This document shows positions 47,374 to 61,313 of a stretch of 64,000 bases of DNA, piece by piece (the first letter of the stretch is position 1; each line of letters starts with the position of its first letter). The stretch spans positions 21,869 through 85,868 of the forward strand of contig JSYX01000018.1 of NCBI GenBank assembly GCA_000787465.1. The letters are read 5' to 3'. Made by a program: the position numbers and the translations under genes. A model generated the notes under the pieces. It was not told where the DNA came from. It worked only from the letters and a program-made list of their open reading frames with translations, and did not search any database. The DNA comes from Thermomucor indicae-seudaticae. Its lineage: Eukaryota > Mucoromycota > Mucoromycetes > Mucorales > Lichtheimiaceae.

Positions 47374-50300
47374 TTATTCACTTTCGATGTCACCTTCCAA
47401 CAAGTCATTTTGTAACAAACTTTCGATAAATGGCATATCGGGTTTTGCAAGAGTAAATGAGGTCTGGTACACATACAGTCCAACGTTGTCAATGAAAAAG
47501 GATAGTTGACGTATGCTGCTTATGCTGCGCATCGTCAACATGGGTCGCTTCAGTTGGCCCAGGGATGGAACTGCTGACAATGCATCTGTTGTATCTATCG
47601 ATACATTGTGCTACACAAGTTTATCTTAGCGATTTTTTGCATCATCTCTTCGCGTAACAAGATAAGGACTTACCGGAGGTGCAGTGGGGTCATCGTGGCT
47701 ATCTGCCAACTGTTTCCCCCACAGGTTCATCATAGGAATACACTCATCATCATTTGTCCTCTGTATTTGTGTTTCGACCGTGTCACGGATGAATATCCAT
47801 TGATAACTATAAAGCAAGAAGAAGTTAGAAGCAATAGACGGGCACTACACAAACGTCTTAGAACTAACATTTGAAAAGCATCTGTTTCTAGCGTACAGAG
47901 CAGATCTAGGAATTTGCATCCAGCCAGAGCTATTTGTGCCTCTTCCGGACGATCATTCGAAGTCGAATTAATGAAACTGCTGAATAATCGCATCTATCAC
48001 TTATCAAGTTAGAAGTCTTAGATTTATAATAGTATGTAGGTACATCACTTACGAGCTCGGTAATTAGAACGGGCCAGAAGTTCAGCAAATGTTTGGAAGA
48101 GAATCTGACCAGCAGGATTCTGAGACAAAGATAGATTTCAACGTGGACCATTTCACCATGCTCTAGCTTCAACAATTCCACGAGTTTTTCCTGTATTATT
48201 GGTAACTGAGGGACATACTGATCGACATCTCCACAGAATATGACATATGAAAGCCGTCGCAAGCTGAGAGCACGGTTCACCGTTTCCTGGTCTTTGTTAC
48301 TGAAAAAAGCTGTTGAAGGTGAAGTCGTGATTCGCCCAACAAGTTCGATAAAGCGCTCCTTTTCAAGCGAAAACACCGTCTGTATGATAATCCTCCACTT
48401 CTTGGCCATCGCTGCGCTCATATAAAAGAATCGATTGTCCAGGAAAACTTCCCAAACTTCTTTTCTCCACGTCTTGTATGTGAAAGGCATTTGGGCCATT
48501 TCGCATATCTGATCCAGAATTAACGCAATTTTACTGAAGCTAAACGCAAGAGTAGTGTTGAGATAAAAAGATAACCACAAACCTCAAGTCGCATATGTAT
48601 ATTCGGACTTACGCTACTTTTGTTTTCAAGGCTGGACCGATAACATAATAGACAAGATTGTTAAGCAGTGAATTGATTCTGTCTTGATCTCCAACCAGCT
48701 GTCGCAGATTCGGTATAACAGTAGTCGCCAAGTAGCTGTTAACCTGTGCGATCATCATATCTTCACGTGCTTTCCAACTTGCTTTCTTTTCCAGATCCGA
48801 GACGTTACTGGAAGACATGTTACGAGCGCTATCACTAATGATAGTATCCGAAAGGGAAAGGGCATCTGTCGGCGTGGACACAGAATCTTCTTCGTCATGG
48901 ACGTTTGACCGTCGAAGCCATAAACTCTGATCAAACGAACGTCCAGCGATAAGTATGCAATAGTCTACGCATCTCTGGTATAAATCCTGGGCATCCCGCC
49001 GGACTTTGCGATCGTCACCCGCAGTGGAGCGTGTAAGGCCATCCAGAGCGACTGTCAGAAAGCGGAGGAGTCCCGGTAAGATCGTCTTGTACGCTGATGC
49101 TTGCGATAGATAATCTTTGGCGAATGAGTGTATCAATGGCCACAAATGAGCCAATGGATCCATCTTGATAAGGTTACTGCAATAGATCTCTGCAAATCGT
49201 AAAATGGACGTATCCGTCCTATATATACACAGATCATGTCAGTAAATGTTCAGAGTTTAGATATTTACAACGTACAGCTTGCCAGCTCGTAGAATATGCC
49301 TCCGGCGATGCACATGCATTCCCGACGTCCGCTGCCTGATACTGTCGAGTAATGTAGACAGTATATGTTGTGGAGAGCTCGATGGTGTTGCTGAAAGAAC
49401 ATCCAGAACAACCAGATCGTACTGTTCGCGTGAAGCCTAAACCATTCCTCATAAATCATCCTACATCCCTTAGTCCACAAAGTGTCCAACGTACCTCGTA
49501 CTCTAGCGCAATAGGATTTTCCATAAAGAAGATCTCAGTAAATCCTTCTATGAAATCGAATGTACAATATTTGTGCAGGCGCTCAAATATGTGCTCCAGC
49601 CGTGCCTTCACATGGTCAGCTGCTGAAGCAAAGCTTTGCAATATAGCGTCCCTTTTGGCATAGCCAATGGCATCTGAGATCTCTCCATCCCATTCCGGCC
49701 GTCGAAAAACGCGCCAGACATCCAACAGGATATGGAGCATAATAGGAAGATAGTACAGCGTCACATCTCTAGGCTACAGATATGTCAGACACGTAAGCTT
49801 TCTTTGATATTCAATAAATACCTTCATGTCAGTTAGGTGAGGTACATCTTCCCCTTGCATTACTTGGACTAGACCCTTCAAAGAAGAAGATTCGACCACT
49901 TGAGGTATTGGTAAGGGATATTGCTCAGCTTTTTCTGTATACCACTCATCACTTAACGAGTGGTCAGTGATACAGAACATGAGTATCCTCTCGAGACCGT
50001 TCAAGAATATAAGAATGTCATGTTCCGGTCCACCCAGCACCGCTCCTTGGTCTCGTAAGTAAGGTCCATGGTGGTTATGATCAGCAGTAGTAGCGGCTTC
50101 TCTTGTAATTTGAGGTCTATGGAGTGGAGTGGATAAGAAAGAGGATGCAGCATCTGACTCGCCGTGGATGATAAGTTTGACAGCCGTTTGACATAGAGTT
50201 ATCTGTTCGCATATGCTCATCAAAATTGGGACGATGATTTGCCGGAAACCTCCTCGCAAGTGGGACAATGACGCTAGCAAAAAGTCCATCCAATGCTGTA

Positions 50301-53300
50301 TAATCCGCCGGTTACTGGGTACCATTAACGCATCCATGACACACTTGACAAAAAGCGCTGACGTGGACTTTGCAAGCTGTACTGCCTCGGACGCTTGTGC
50401 GGCATTCATTCCCAACGAGGTTGGCAGCGTCGAGCGTGGCATAGCATCCATCGCATACTGAGCCAAGTTGTCGCTTGTCGCACTGTCGAGAGACCCTTTG
50501 CGCCGGTATTGTCTCTCACTTGCAGAACCCGACGGCGATTTATGGTTCGACGACACAGCAGCAACGATAGCCATGGCTGCATGTACTACATGTAAAAGTT
50601 TTTGTTGGAGCTCTAGTTCACCTTCTGATATGCAAAACAATAGCTTGAGCAAGGTATTCTCTTGGATCAATCGAACAAGCTTGATATCCACATAGTCCAC
50701 TTTCGAGATTATCTGATAAAGAAACTCGGCCGCATGGAGTTGGATGATACGTACGTCTTTGAGCATCCTTTGTCTAAGCTTTTGATTCGGTTCGCTGGCA
50801 AGGTATCTACTCGCAATATTAGCAATGGTATCTAGGTCTTCAATTATCTGGCTTCCGTACCTCACTGATATATGAACCAACAGCTCTAAAAACGTCAACC
50901 CTGTAAACCGACCGCCATCTAGTAACAAACGTATTAGAATAATAACAATTAGTGACGAGGTTATACAGTGTGATATTACCACTAATCGATAAACCGAGTG
51001 AAGCTTCTATTAGGCTTTTCAAAGAATCAGAGTTGCTCACGTAATGACTCTTGCAAGCTCGCAGGAACCCGGAAGAGCCGAGATTAACCAATGCAATGAG
51101 GTTTGTAAACATATAGTCAATGGTTGCAGTGTCGATAGGTCGAATATACACATAGTATGGTATCAGAACATGCTCTTTTTGTTCACCATGGAGTAGCGAC
51201 TGGTGTTCGTATGGAACTTTCTTGTCAGCCGGCTGCCATAAGATTCGGCTGTCTAGCAGTGTCAGAACAAATGGCTCCAGCAGTCTAACATAACTTTTAA
51301 GGTGACACCGTATCCAAGTTTCTCCAATCCGACGATCCAAGGGAGACGCCCCTTCCCGTATCAAGTCCAAAATCAAAAACATTGGCCTAGTAAAGACGGT
51401 TGTCGCTTCAGGTATGTCTTCCGAGAATTCCCAGAGTATCCCGAACTTCTCATAATTCGCGTAGCGTTCCGTATCATCCTCCACGGTCAGATACGAGCTG
51501 ATGATGGTTTCGATTTGGTGAGGTAAAGAAGATTCTGTCAATAGCCATACCAATTGAACAGTCCGAATGTGTAACAATGGTACAGCTGGACACAGAAACC
51601 CCCATAGCTATATAGCAAGGAGCAAGAGAGTAATAACCGTTCAGAAATAGCCGTCCTTGAAATAAAGTAAAAGTACGCAAGTGAATACCTTATCCATTAT
51701 CGCCTTGAGGATTTTTCTATGTTTCAGCACTGTTCCATCTAAAAAGCGCTTTCGTTTGATCAGTTGGCTAAGTGTCGACAAGCCAGCATCAACGACTCCA
51801 AATTGGTGCCCTTGGTGGCAGCACATCAATAACGTGCGGGCCAAGTTATCCCTTGCTTCGCCTGTCCATACAAAATGCTCGTCCGCGCGTTTGGCAACAA
51901 AGACAAGTGCAGAACATACTCCATGTAGTATTTTCTCCAGCTGTGAATCGATTGTCCGTAAGCGTTTGCCCTCTTCGCCGACATCGATGCCGGCATTGAA
52001 GCCATCGGGCGGAACAATATAGTTATTGACCAAGTCAATTAGGAACTGAGCCAAATGGTTGCTTAACTCTCGGACTAGCGCTGAACCGCGGATGGGCCCA
52101 TATTCAGCACGTATGGATACTGCTTGGCCAGTGACTAACCCACTTGCGCTATGTGATACTGACAAGTCGCCTTCATCTTCTATGTCGATCTCAGCAGCAG
52201 CGTCTCTTGTATCGGCGACCGGTCGACTGTTGCCGTTTGTGAACTTTTGCAGGCCATTACCCAGTGTACTTGTACCATGTTTTTGATGAGGGTTCTTTAT
52301 ACCATAAAATTCACGCACGTATTCGAGAGCGTCCATGCCACTTTCGAACTTCATTTTGTGATCTCGTGTCTTGTCGCTTTCAGCTTTCTGCGTCCGAGAA
52401 CTGCCACGGTCCCAATACATGTTTTCGGGTACCATCTGCAGCAAACAGTGTAATAACTCTAGACATTTTTCTGCAAGCGGAAGAATATCAATGAACGCGG
52501 GATGACGAGTGGAGTCCTGTAGACACATTAACTGAGTTGCGAAATAACCGTAAATATCCGCAAGATATCTACCCGAAGCTTTTGCGCCAACGCCACAACG
52601 ACGAAGGGAAGATGCATATGTTTGATTTCTTCGTCTGTGAATTTGAATGACTTTAATGAGAAAATGATGGTGTTCAAATTGTCCATATCCGATGATGAGT
52701 ATCCTTTCATGTTGCTCCCCTGAACGCCACTTTTCCCTGGAAAACTGGCGTCTAACAGACTAAACAGCTTCATCCATATCAAATAAGGCTCCATCATCTC
52801 CATCCACATGTTTGCCGTTTGAAGAATCTTGCGACAGCAGGTTAATCTTCTGTACATATTTTCAGGTGCCCAGTATTCCATACCTCGCCAGCGTTGTGTC
52901 CTCGTTGCATATGTGCCTGTAAGCTGGTCAACGAACCCGTAAATATATTTTGCACTATGGTTTGGCCGATCTCCCATTTATCCAATAACGATATAAGTAT
53001 TTTGTAAGGTTTCTGAGCCTCAATCACGAATATCTCGCGTTCAGGATAATACTGATGTCCACTTTCTGTTGTAGCAAAAAGCATGCCCCGTACCGCCTGC
53101 GTTGCTGCTTTTTCCGCATATGTATTAAAATATGTCTGTTGCGTTTGAGACGTGCCCTCGTCACCGAGTAACCATGCATAAAGTCGTCGGTTAAGGGACA
53201 TGTCTTTTCGGAGTACAATGGATAGCGCACCCTTCATTAGGATAACCAAGTCATCATGCGGAATGGTTCTACAAGACCGACAGCGTTCAGAACATTACCC

Positions 53301-54741
53301 GTTTTGCACATGTTTTCGGAAACCTACCTGTGCCGCAAAGCAAAATTCTGGACAAGTAATTCCAGCATTGCCCGTTGTACCAAGAGTTGCTGGTCGCCAA
53401 GTGTCGCAGCGAATGCGCGTACCATTAAGCTCACTGTTTCTGGCGTGCCAATAACTGTAATTACATCTACACTCGAACGTATTATAAAAAAAATCCGTAT
53501 ACATAATAGGCCATGGAAAAGTACGTTATACCTTCTTGATCGCTTATCTTTGGCAATCTTCGTAGCAGGTAATTCAGCGCCGGAGAGCGCAGGCTTGGGT
53601 TAGTTATCATTGTCCGCCAAATGCAAGAATAGAAGAAGGGAAAATCAATAGCATTGGCGAGATGATCCAGCAAAACTACGACCTCCAGGAAGGTTTTTGA
53701 CGTCAGTTTTCCCTCGCGAGAAGCGAAAGCGATGTCCATTTTCTCCGTTGTACCTTGTCAAAAAACTCGCTGCCCTCTTCCTCCAAGGCGGGCAAAAGCG
53801 CAATGATGAACCCTCGCATCGCAGGTCGAAGCCGACGTTCTAAGGGGAAAAAGTACTTTTCGAATATTGACAACAATTGAGGCTGATGATCCCATTCCGC
53901 ATATCAGCGTGGTTTCGGCATTTGTCCTTCTTTTTTGTATAAAACTTGCCTTCACATGCATGGCAGCATATTGTACGAACGGGAACAATCCAAGGGACCA
54001 TAACGCGAGGTCCTCCGCTAGTTGATCTGGCTTTTTATGCATTGCTAAGTTTTTCCTATGATCCCAGATTTTTCATTTCGGTCACATACCCCAATTGTAT
54101 CGAGAATATAGGCATATACATCCAGCGTCTTTTGGTGCACACCGGCCGGAAATCCCGGATTAAGGCATTGAGCTAATCGTTTGGCAACGGTATGTTTGCG
54201 TGGCACGACCGGAAATTGCGGATATGCTTGAAATGACTACTTCGTTTGTTTTTCCTCAATGAGCTGCCCTCGTTTGGCTTCGGATTATCATCGTATACCG
54301 AACACACCTTTAATAAACGTCCGAGAAACGAAATGATGTCGGCCCACTCGTTAACAGCATCGAAAGAATTCAGATTCTTCTCGATTAGCTGCACGTATTT
54401 GCGGAATCTCGGATCGCTTTGGTAAGCTGCATGGCAATCAAAGCATGAATGGATCAGCTTTCTAACGCTAGCGTCTCGCTCCTGTTCACTACTATACCTT
54501 GTTCCTGCACCGTTGTTTGCTCCAGCTTGGAATCGTTTGATAAAGCAAGGAATAAGCACGAGGAGCTGCTGGACAGCGCAAAGTCCGCATGTAACTTCGG
54601 AATTTCTCTTTCCCTGACAGATGTTGTCAGAAGTTCATACGCTGTTTTGTATGAAGTTCCTTTAGTGTATGATCCCTTGAACAGGCCAGAGTAAAAGTAA
54701 CGAGATGTACTATAATAATTCCTTGAGCATGTAAGTGTCAT
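47374..54741 (-). CDS. DOP1: Dopey family protein Dop1
   Basis: A large peripheral membrane protein of endosome/Golgi membranes. In yeast it binds Mon2 and the flippase Neo1, controlling endosome-to-Golgi traffic; in Aspergillus DopA affects morphogenesis. The conserved N-terminus is DPRFRKYVQLIEKNLNSFDAVNEWADII, then AYPQFPVVPRKHTVAKRLAQCL and the following VHQKTLDVYAYIL. Long helical repeats with many short introns follow, including GGPEHDILIFLNGLERILMF and TFLELLVHISVRYGSQII, down to a last exon (LKRPMLTMRSISSIRQLSF ... PFIESLLQNDLLEGDIESE). The product is about 1,900-2,000 aa. The N-terminal exon is uncertain: a donor near 54497 and acceptor near 54427 join it to AYQSDPRF, and the only in-frame ATG is 54741. 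It lies about 150 bp downstream of RXT3. Confidence 0.9.
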
Positions 54742-54887
54742 TCAAGTCAAATTTTAAACTTTTAGACAGTAACTTTACTTAGAAACCCCTTCTTCCTGCG
54801 AATTTACATTGTCACCAACGAAGTTGGGTATCTCACAAAATGCGCATAACAAAACAATTATTCGAACATACTGTAATTTATTAGCAT

Positions 54888-57529
54888 TCACGAGCGAGAT
54901 TTTGCTTTCCGTGACTTCGCTGGAGGTTTCGACTCTTGTGAGTCGTCATCACCTGCAGCATCGTGATACGTTCGTTTACGAGAGGTTAAGCCAAGTGTGA
55001 TGTTACGCTCATATGCATATTTTGCAATGTCTTCCTTAAGAATACGTCGTCCCGGCGGTCGAGCGTCGCCAAGCTGTTATTTTTTTGCCATCGTCAGACC
55101 TCACATACATCATTATCGATAAGCAGAGGCAAAAGAACGCTTACCTGGATCCGTTCAACCTTTTCTACGTAAAAGCTTACGCCATCATGGTTTCCTCCCC
55201 AGTTCCGAGATGCAATATAGTTACGTATGTAGCCTTTGTATCGCTGCAATGTTGGCAATACCCGCAAAGTTACTTTCAAGTCGTGGTCTGGTATCGTTGC
55301 ATGCTTGCGTTTTGGTTGATCCTCGTCGTCAAATTTTATCTCAGCAGCCAGTGCCGAGACGAATGCGTTATGTGGGTCAATTTCAGGCTCAATGAATTCT
55401 GCTGTGTATTTGCCTGAATGCAATATCACTTAAAAGCGGTGTTAGCCAACGTGGAAGAAAAGAAGAAGCAATGATATAGAACCGTATCCTTACTGGAAAC
55501 AACGTCAGAATCGTCTGTATATATATCTGTTCCCCAAATTGCTTTCTTTTTCACTTGTGGATTATCGTATGTAAGATATTTTGCGGGAATAAGTACATCC
55601 AAAATGCCGTTCAAATTCTGATCAAAACGTGGCAGCAGTTTTCCGGGCTCATAAACAAAAATGCCTGGCATAGAGCACTACGTTAATTCCACTTGTCGTA
55701 GAAGCTCATCTGATCTCTTACCCAAATGCTTTTCCTTGTAAGCTCTAGCGGCTTCTAAAACCTTTTCATTCCGTACAATTAGCCGTGGCTTTTTGGTTTC
55801 AATGGTATTATTTGATGCTGTCGAAGTAGAAGTAGCGGTGACGAGCCCAGCTGCTGGCGGTGTCGCGTCCTCCGTGGCGTTACCTGGCCCGTTGCTGTTG
55901 CTAGGTGCATTAGGTTTATGGCTAGTGGACGGTACCGATGAACCTTTATTTGAACCCGTTTGATTCCGAGCATTCATTCGAAAAGCTTGGTTGATCATCT
56001 TGGAAAGGGCGCTATTCGCTCCTAGCAATGGGTTATTGTGCTGAGATGCTACATGACATTTACCAAGTTAAATTATCTTGCTGCTTACAGAGGGTATATG
56101 GTCGGCCACGTTACCTGTCTTTTCATCAATGCCCCCCTTATGTAAAGTATTTGATCCCGTACTTGCTTGTAATATGGACGTGATTGCAGCTAGATTGCCA
56201 AAGGCAGCAGCGGCAGCACCATTATTCAGTGTGGTGTTTCCTCTGGCTGCGTTCACACTCGCTGCCACTGCAGCAAGGGCATTTCCAATTACTTGATTTG
56301 TTGCCATTGATTCCGTACTAGGTGCTGTAGCATGAGGTTCTCGCGATTGGAAAGGTGTAGTTGATGTATGTGTCGAAGGGGTTATGGTATTAGCAATACT
56401 AGACTCGCCAGGGGCACTGATAGGGGATACTGCTGTTAATGCACGGACCAATTGTTCATTCGTCAGAGTACTTTTGGATGTAGTGCTCGAGCTCGAAACG
56501 GTGGTTGACTCCTCTGTCGACTTTTCTGGTAAAGCCGGCGCATCGTGTACTTCTTTAATTGTCTTTTCATTATCTTCAGCAGCATGTGAACCAGAGCGCC
56601 CTGACAAAGACGCATTAACTAAGGCTTCCTCCTGAGGGCCAGTAGGTTGGTTCTGATTGGATGGTTGAGTATGCATTTTGGTCGTCAATTGCGTGTCGTT
56701 TAAGCCAGTATCTTCTTTCTTCCTGGTGGAAGAAATGCCGTTATTTTGATCAAGTGTTTTTATGGATGATGTCCCAGCCATGGTCTTGGGTGTAGTGGAC
56801 GACTGGTGTAAAGAAGGAATAGATTTGATAGAAGGAGAAGTTGTTGCGGCTCTGTACTGAGCTTCTCTCCCGCTTTCACTCAATATAGCCGAAACAGACA
56901 TACGCATGCCGGATTTGGTTTGAGGCAAGTAGGGAACTTTGACAATGTGCGACGGCGTTTCTTTGATGGATGTTGGTGGATTTAACTGTGCTGCGACTGG
57001 CGCCTGCCCTTGAGAAATGCTGCTTGTCACTGCTGTCGCATCCGTAAAAGGAGGAACAGATGTCGAAACGTGAGATGCTATGCCTTGTTTGTCAGTTTCA
57101 TCGGCTTTTAAAGGCTCTTTGCTCTCTGTTAAAACTGGTTGCGGTTCTTGTTTGGATGTCGACGTAGCATCCACAGTCCCTTGTTCCGCAACGACTGCAT
57201 TAAAAATCCCACAGAAATTAAATCCCAGTCATTTGGTGAGAACGCGTCGACAGCTTACCATTGTATGAACCTGCTGCTATAGAACCTTTCTCATGGCTCG
57301 CTAACGGCTGCGTGAGCGATCGGATCAGCTTTTCTGATGCAGAAGATGCGTCGTTTTCGGACTTGGAATCCACTGTTTTGGCAAGCTCCCGCTCTTCTGT
57401 ATGCTGCACCTTTTCAGCAACTTCCTCGAGCTTAGAAGCACTACTCTGGCCTCCCTCCTTAACCTTCTGCTCTGGAGAACCCGGGTCGTCTGTCGTTTTG
57501 TTTTCTGTCGTGTTGCTTTTGTCATCCAT
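54888..57529 (-). CDS. RXT3: Rxt3, histone-deacetylase (Rpd3L) complex subunit
   Basis: A nuclear component of the large Rpd3 histone-deacetylase complex. Six exons: 57529-57259, 57194-56089, 56040-55722, 55664-55494, 55428-55145 and 55073-54888, giving 778 aa. The first 560 residues are low-complexity Ser/Thr/Ala-rich with no domain. The Rxt3 domain (about residues 580-740) starts LGIFVYEPGKLLPRFDQNLN, then VLIPAKYLTYDNPQVKKKAI and WGTDIYTDDSDVVSMILHSG, with FIEPEIDPHNAFVSALAAE and YKGYIRNYIASRNWGG. It closes with RPPGRRILKEDIAKYAYERN and a basic tail ending KSRKAKSRS. The 57-nt intron before IFVYEP must be removed, since read-through stops at once. The start is ATG 57529; an upstream in-frame extension lacks an ATG. 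Confidence 0.94.
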
Positions 57530-58040
57530 TGTTTGCAATTGCAATGGCTAATGTCAGTAACGAAATTGTGGAGGGAAGGGAAGAAAAGTGCATGTTCAAA
57601 GTCCCGCCCAATCTTGGTCTTTTGATTGGCTGGCGAGTTTCCGTCTAGGGTAACGATTCTGTTAAGGACCCTCGTTGATTCTGAAGGCACGTCATGTGAA
57701 TGCATGCTGTAAAGTGCAGTTTTCCCAGCTAACGGATCTCGGAGTTGGCATGCTTAATTCCGTCGTCCAGGCTGATGTACCGCTTGGACGGTACGAGTTA
57801 TTCAGTTACGGTGAGGATATATCTCTACGAGATGCATTGTTAAAAGGCAATTGTATCCTGTCGAAAGATAAAGCTAGACAGAAGCATTGCGATGGTTTCC
57901 TTAAAAAAGTACACGAAGAGTTTTATTTTCTTTTTACTTGGCAGGATCCATAAGATGGCATAGAACAAAAATCCAGAAATCTTGACAAGCTTGACAGGTG
58001 GCAGGCGGGGCATATATGCATACGAAGAGAGTGCAAATAA
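57530..58040. other. Intergenic with an unassigned small ORF
   Basis: 510 bp between RXT3 and the bHLH gene. On the plus strand a frame from about 57675 to 57953 includes LGRYELFSYGEDISLRDALL and reads protein-like, but has no known match and no partner exons, so I do not call it. Confidence 0.35.
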
Positions 58041-59615
58041 TTATTGCTGTTTAAGTTGTTTAAACTTTGCACAGCTTAAGAGACCTTCACGATGAGCAGA
58101 CTCCTTTCCGAAATCATCGTCCGCGGGGATATTAAGGCTTGGAGCGCTTTCCGCGGAATCTTCCCATGGTCGACGATGCTGATCATCCTCTGCAGTCATG
58201 GGAACAACGAGAGCTGGTGTGTAGGAAGTAGTAGTAGTAGAGATGCCATTGGTATTTACAGTTGAAGAATGATTTGAATGCTGAGAATGAGGATATGGTA
58301 CACCGTGCTCATCCGCAGCGGAATTCGGAATGGATATGGAATGATAAGTTGGTGTCCAATGCAACCGGGAAAAGAGCGAGGACGTATCGGCCTGCGACGA
58401 CGCGCGATCTGGAGTAGAAGACGAAGAAGAAGGGATGGAGATAGCGGCAGAGGAAGAGGGAGATGACTGCATCATGTTGTTGTGCTTGGATAGCAGATCG
58501 CGCTGTATCCTCAACTGTTCCTGGAGCATTTCGAGTTGCTTTTGCTGATTTTTGTGAGCGACGAGTGCAGCCATGGCACTTGGAGGAAGACGCGTTGACA
58601 ATACGTCACTTGTTCGTCTGGAAGGTGGCGGCAGAGCATAGTCGTGAGCATAGGACGGGGCAACGGTGAATGTATTGCGTCGAGAAGACAACCAAGCAGC
58701 GGACGGTGTCGGTATCGGCGAAGCTAAGGTACCCATTCGACGTTTCACTTCGACGCGCATTTGCAAGGAAGCAATCTTTTCGCGTAAGCTCCTATTTCGC
58801 CTATCGAGATGTTTGATGTATTCGACAGCCTTGAAAAGAATCGTGCTCTTCGAATGATTGATATTCTTGAGCGTGGGAACAACGTCTGTCATCTCCTTGA
58901 ACCCATTTCGGATGGTATTGCGACGCTTTTGTTCAGACGCAATATGGTTCGCTCGTTTCTCTTCTTCCGTTAATAGTTCACGGTTTGCTCTACACCGCTT
59001 TGCAGGTGTCGTCGAGGACGAGGACTGCTTCTCTTTCGGCGGCTGTGGTTGCGAAGCATCGCAGGAAGCAGACGACTTGCGTTTTCGACCGTTGGGCATG
59101 GGGTCTTGCTGGTCGAGATAAAGTGGTTTAGGAGACGGTAGAGCCACGGGTATTGTCACATGCGAAGGCGCATTGATTTTTGTCTCGTGATCCAGCTTTG
59201 GTGTTGCCGTCTGCTATTGTTATTATCATATGTCAGCTATTCTCAAGGTGTTTATCTATAAGTAGGTCATGTTGTTTACCTTGTCTTCGGCAGTAAATGC
59301 GTTCAAAAACTCTGAAAATGTCTTCTGATCATGTTCATTCAGAAGCCAGTTGTCAGAGGTATCTGGATCAAACGGGATTTGAATGGCCATATTTGGATCA
59401 GGACCCATGTTGTACTGAAATTCTGAGGACTGGATCAGTTGCAAAGAAACGATAAGGCGATGAATGTCCTTACCCTCAAATGGACCCGGTTCCTGTAGCA
59501 TAGGAGAATCAGCGTCTCCAACACTGGAACCAGAATACAATGAAGGCGGTTGATCGGACGAGGTGCTGGTTACGCTCTCAGGTTTGTGAGGAATTGAGAC
59601 GGCTTCGTACTCCAT
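58041..59615 (-). CDS. bHLH transcription factor (Myc/Mlx/Ino4-like)
   Basis: A nuclear E-box binding factor. Exons 59615-59474, 59422-59280 and 59213-58041 give 485 aa. The N-terminus (MEYEAVSIPHKPES...) is acidic and Ser-rich, with a short hydrophobic patch (SDNWLLNEHDQKTFSEFL) that may be an activation helix. The bHLH is at about residues 165-225: NHIASEQKRRNTIRNGF, with His, Glu and Arg at the base-reading positions (class B, CACGTG), then MTDVVPTLKN, the second helix STILFKAVEYIKHLDRRNRS and a Leu-zipper-like continuation (LREKIASLQMRVEV). A second coiled coil follows (QKQLEMLQEQLRIQRDLL). The C-terminus is Ser/Thr/His-rich. The target cannot be inferred beyond lipid/phospholipid genes by family analogy. 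Confidence 0.92.
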
Positions 59616-61313
59616 GGCTGATAAGATGTTTTGGTCGGTTTTGGAAAGGGGTGAATTCTTGATTTTTCTGTTTCTTTTCTTCTAAGCAATGCACAATCGA
59701 TTTTTTGTTTATGGGTGATGCATCGATAAAAGGCAATAAATTGTGGGGAAAGAGAAGAAGAAACGAGCCTTAAACGTTGCAGGCTGATATTTATTGGCAT
59801 TCATCTTTACAAAATGCGCTCTATTTGTAAACCAGCAAGTTGAGGCTCCGATTTCCTGTTATTCATCTTTTTGCTGTGTATGATCATATCTCTCTCTTTC
59901 AAATTGCCAAGACGTGTTCAGTCACCCACATTTTTTGTCCACTTAATGAACAAATCGTGGGGACAAGAAATTATCACCTCGTGGCAGTGTGTACTGGAAA
60001 TAGTAATAAAATTGCTTTATATATAGCACAATGTCGAAGCGGAAGATGGAGCTGCAGAGGGGATCCGTTGTGATGGACGCATAATTACCTTAGTGGGCCC
60101 TGGCGTCCCTGACTGAACGCAAAATGGGAAATTCCGGAAGTTTCATCCGATCCTGCCCGCAGAGTTTCTCCACACTTTTCTATTCGTGGTTTCAAATCAT
60201 GCTGACTCACCCGCGATCGTGGGTAAAATTTATCCGCATGGCTACTTCCATTAAAAAAGAGGAAATGATAAAGAAGTTATTATAAGACGCTTATCAACTT
60301 AGATTACTGACGTATGAACTTTGGCTATGAACTGAGCAAGCTTCGACTCATATGGTTTCACATGGATTACAAGAAGCCCGCCTCTGTTCGAATTTGTTAA
60401 GGCGTGGTTACCCCGCACTTCTTTGTCGGCTTTGGGCATTGAAAAAAAATTGTGGAGAAACACATCGAAATTGAAACCTGACCTATGCACGCCCGGAAAA
60501 ATGTCTCCTTTTTGAGTTGCGGTTGTTCCATAACATTGTTCCGTTACGAAATACATCAGCTGCTCCCTAAACCCCAGCCAAAGTCATAAAGGCATGATAA
60601 ACGATTAGCCAACTTCTCGAAAAGCGGGGTCATAAGAAAAAAGACCGCAGACCCAAAAACTTGTTCCGCGGGTTTAGCCCAGCTTGCACAAAACCCGCTC
60701 AGGTCACGTCATACATACGGACTTTTGGATTGACCCCTCTTTCTCGTTCAAGGAAATTGACACAGCAGGATTATCGTCCAGTCGTTTACCTTGGTATCCA
60801 AGGTGCATATGATGTCATCTAAAACTAGCTGTTTCAGTTCATGGACAGTACGGCTGCTCAATGGTAAAGTGATTGGCTTTATGATAAGAATCTTCTTACA
60901 GTGATAAACACTGTACCAAGATATCAGACACAAGCTAAGCTAAAGACTTGCAACCACACATGCTCGAGAGAGAGCCTTTGTTGTTGACGATGGCGTCGCT
61001 GTTGCGCACTTGCTCGTCTGTTTTGCGCTATATCTTAATTCAAACAGTTGTATCTTCTCATTTGCGTACATAGACATCGAGCTGCGTGGTTGTCAGGATT
61101 AAGACAGCATTCTAGTTCAAATCCAACGAAACCTGATCATACTTCGCAAACATACCAAGTTTTTTTAGTGGTTCAGCGTTTGGCTATGGGCTACCGCATG
61201 TAGTCTCATACACCATCTTCCTTCTAACAACTTCCAGTTAGACTCCCCACTTGGACAACCAGTTAACTTCTGGTTGAAACTGCTTTTATTCTTTGCAAAT
61301 TGAATAATAGTGC
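59616..61313. other. Gene-free 1.7 kb (bHLH promoter side)
   Basis: No supported gene; an 85-codon minus frame at 60556-60299 is unmatched. Positions 61240-61275 hold an AACCAG...CTGGTT hairpin with a 7-nt loop near the RRM gene's 3' end. The left end is the bHLH gene promoter. Confidence 0.4.

Noticed and set aside
55678..55721. C-terminal extension KRSDELLRQVELT to RXT3 exon 3
   Set aside because: It is intron sequence; removing the 57-nt intron restores LGIFVYEP, the Rxt3 domain.
57675..57953. 92-codon plus frame between RXT3 and the bHLH gene
   Set aside because: Protein-like in parts but no family, splice partner or promoter feature to support it.
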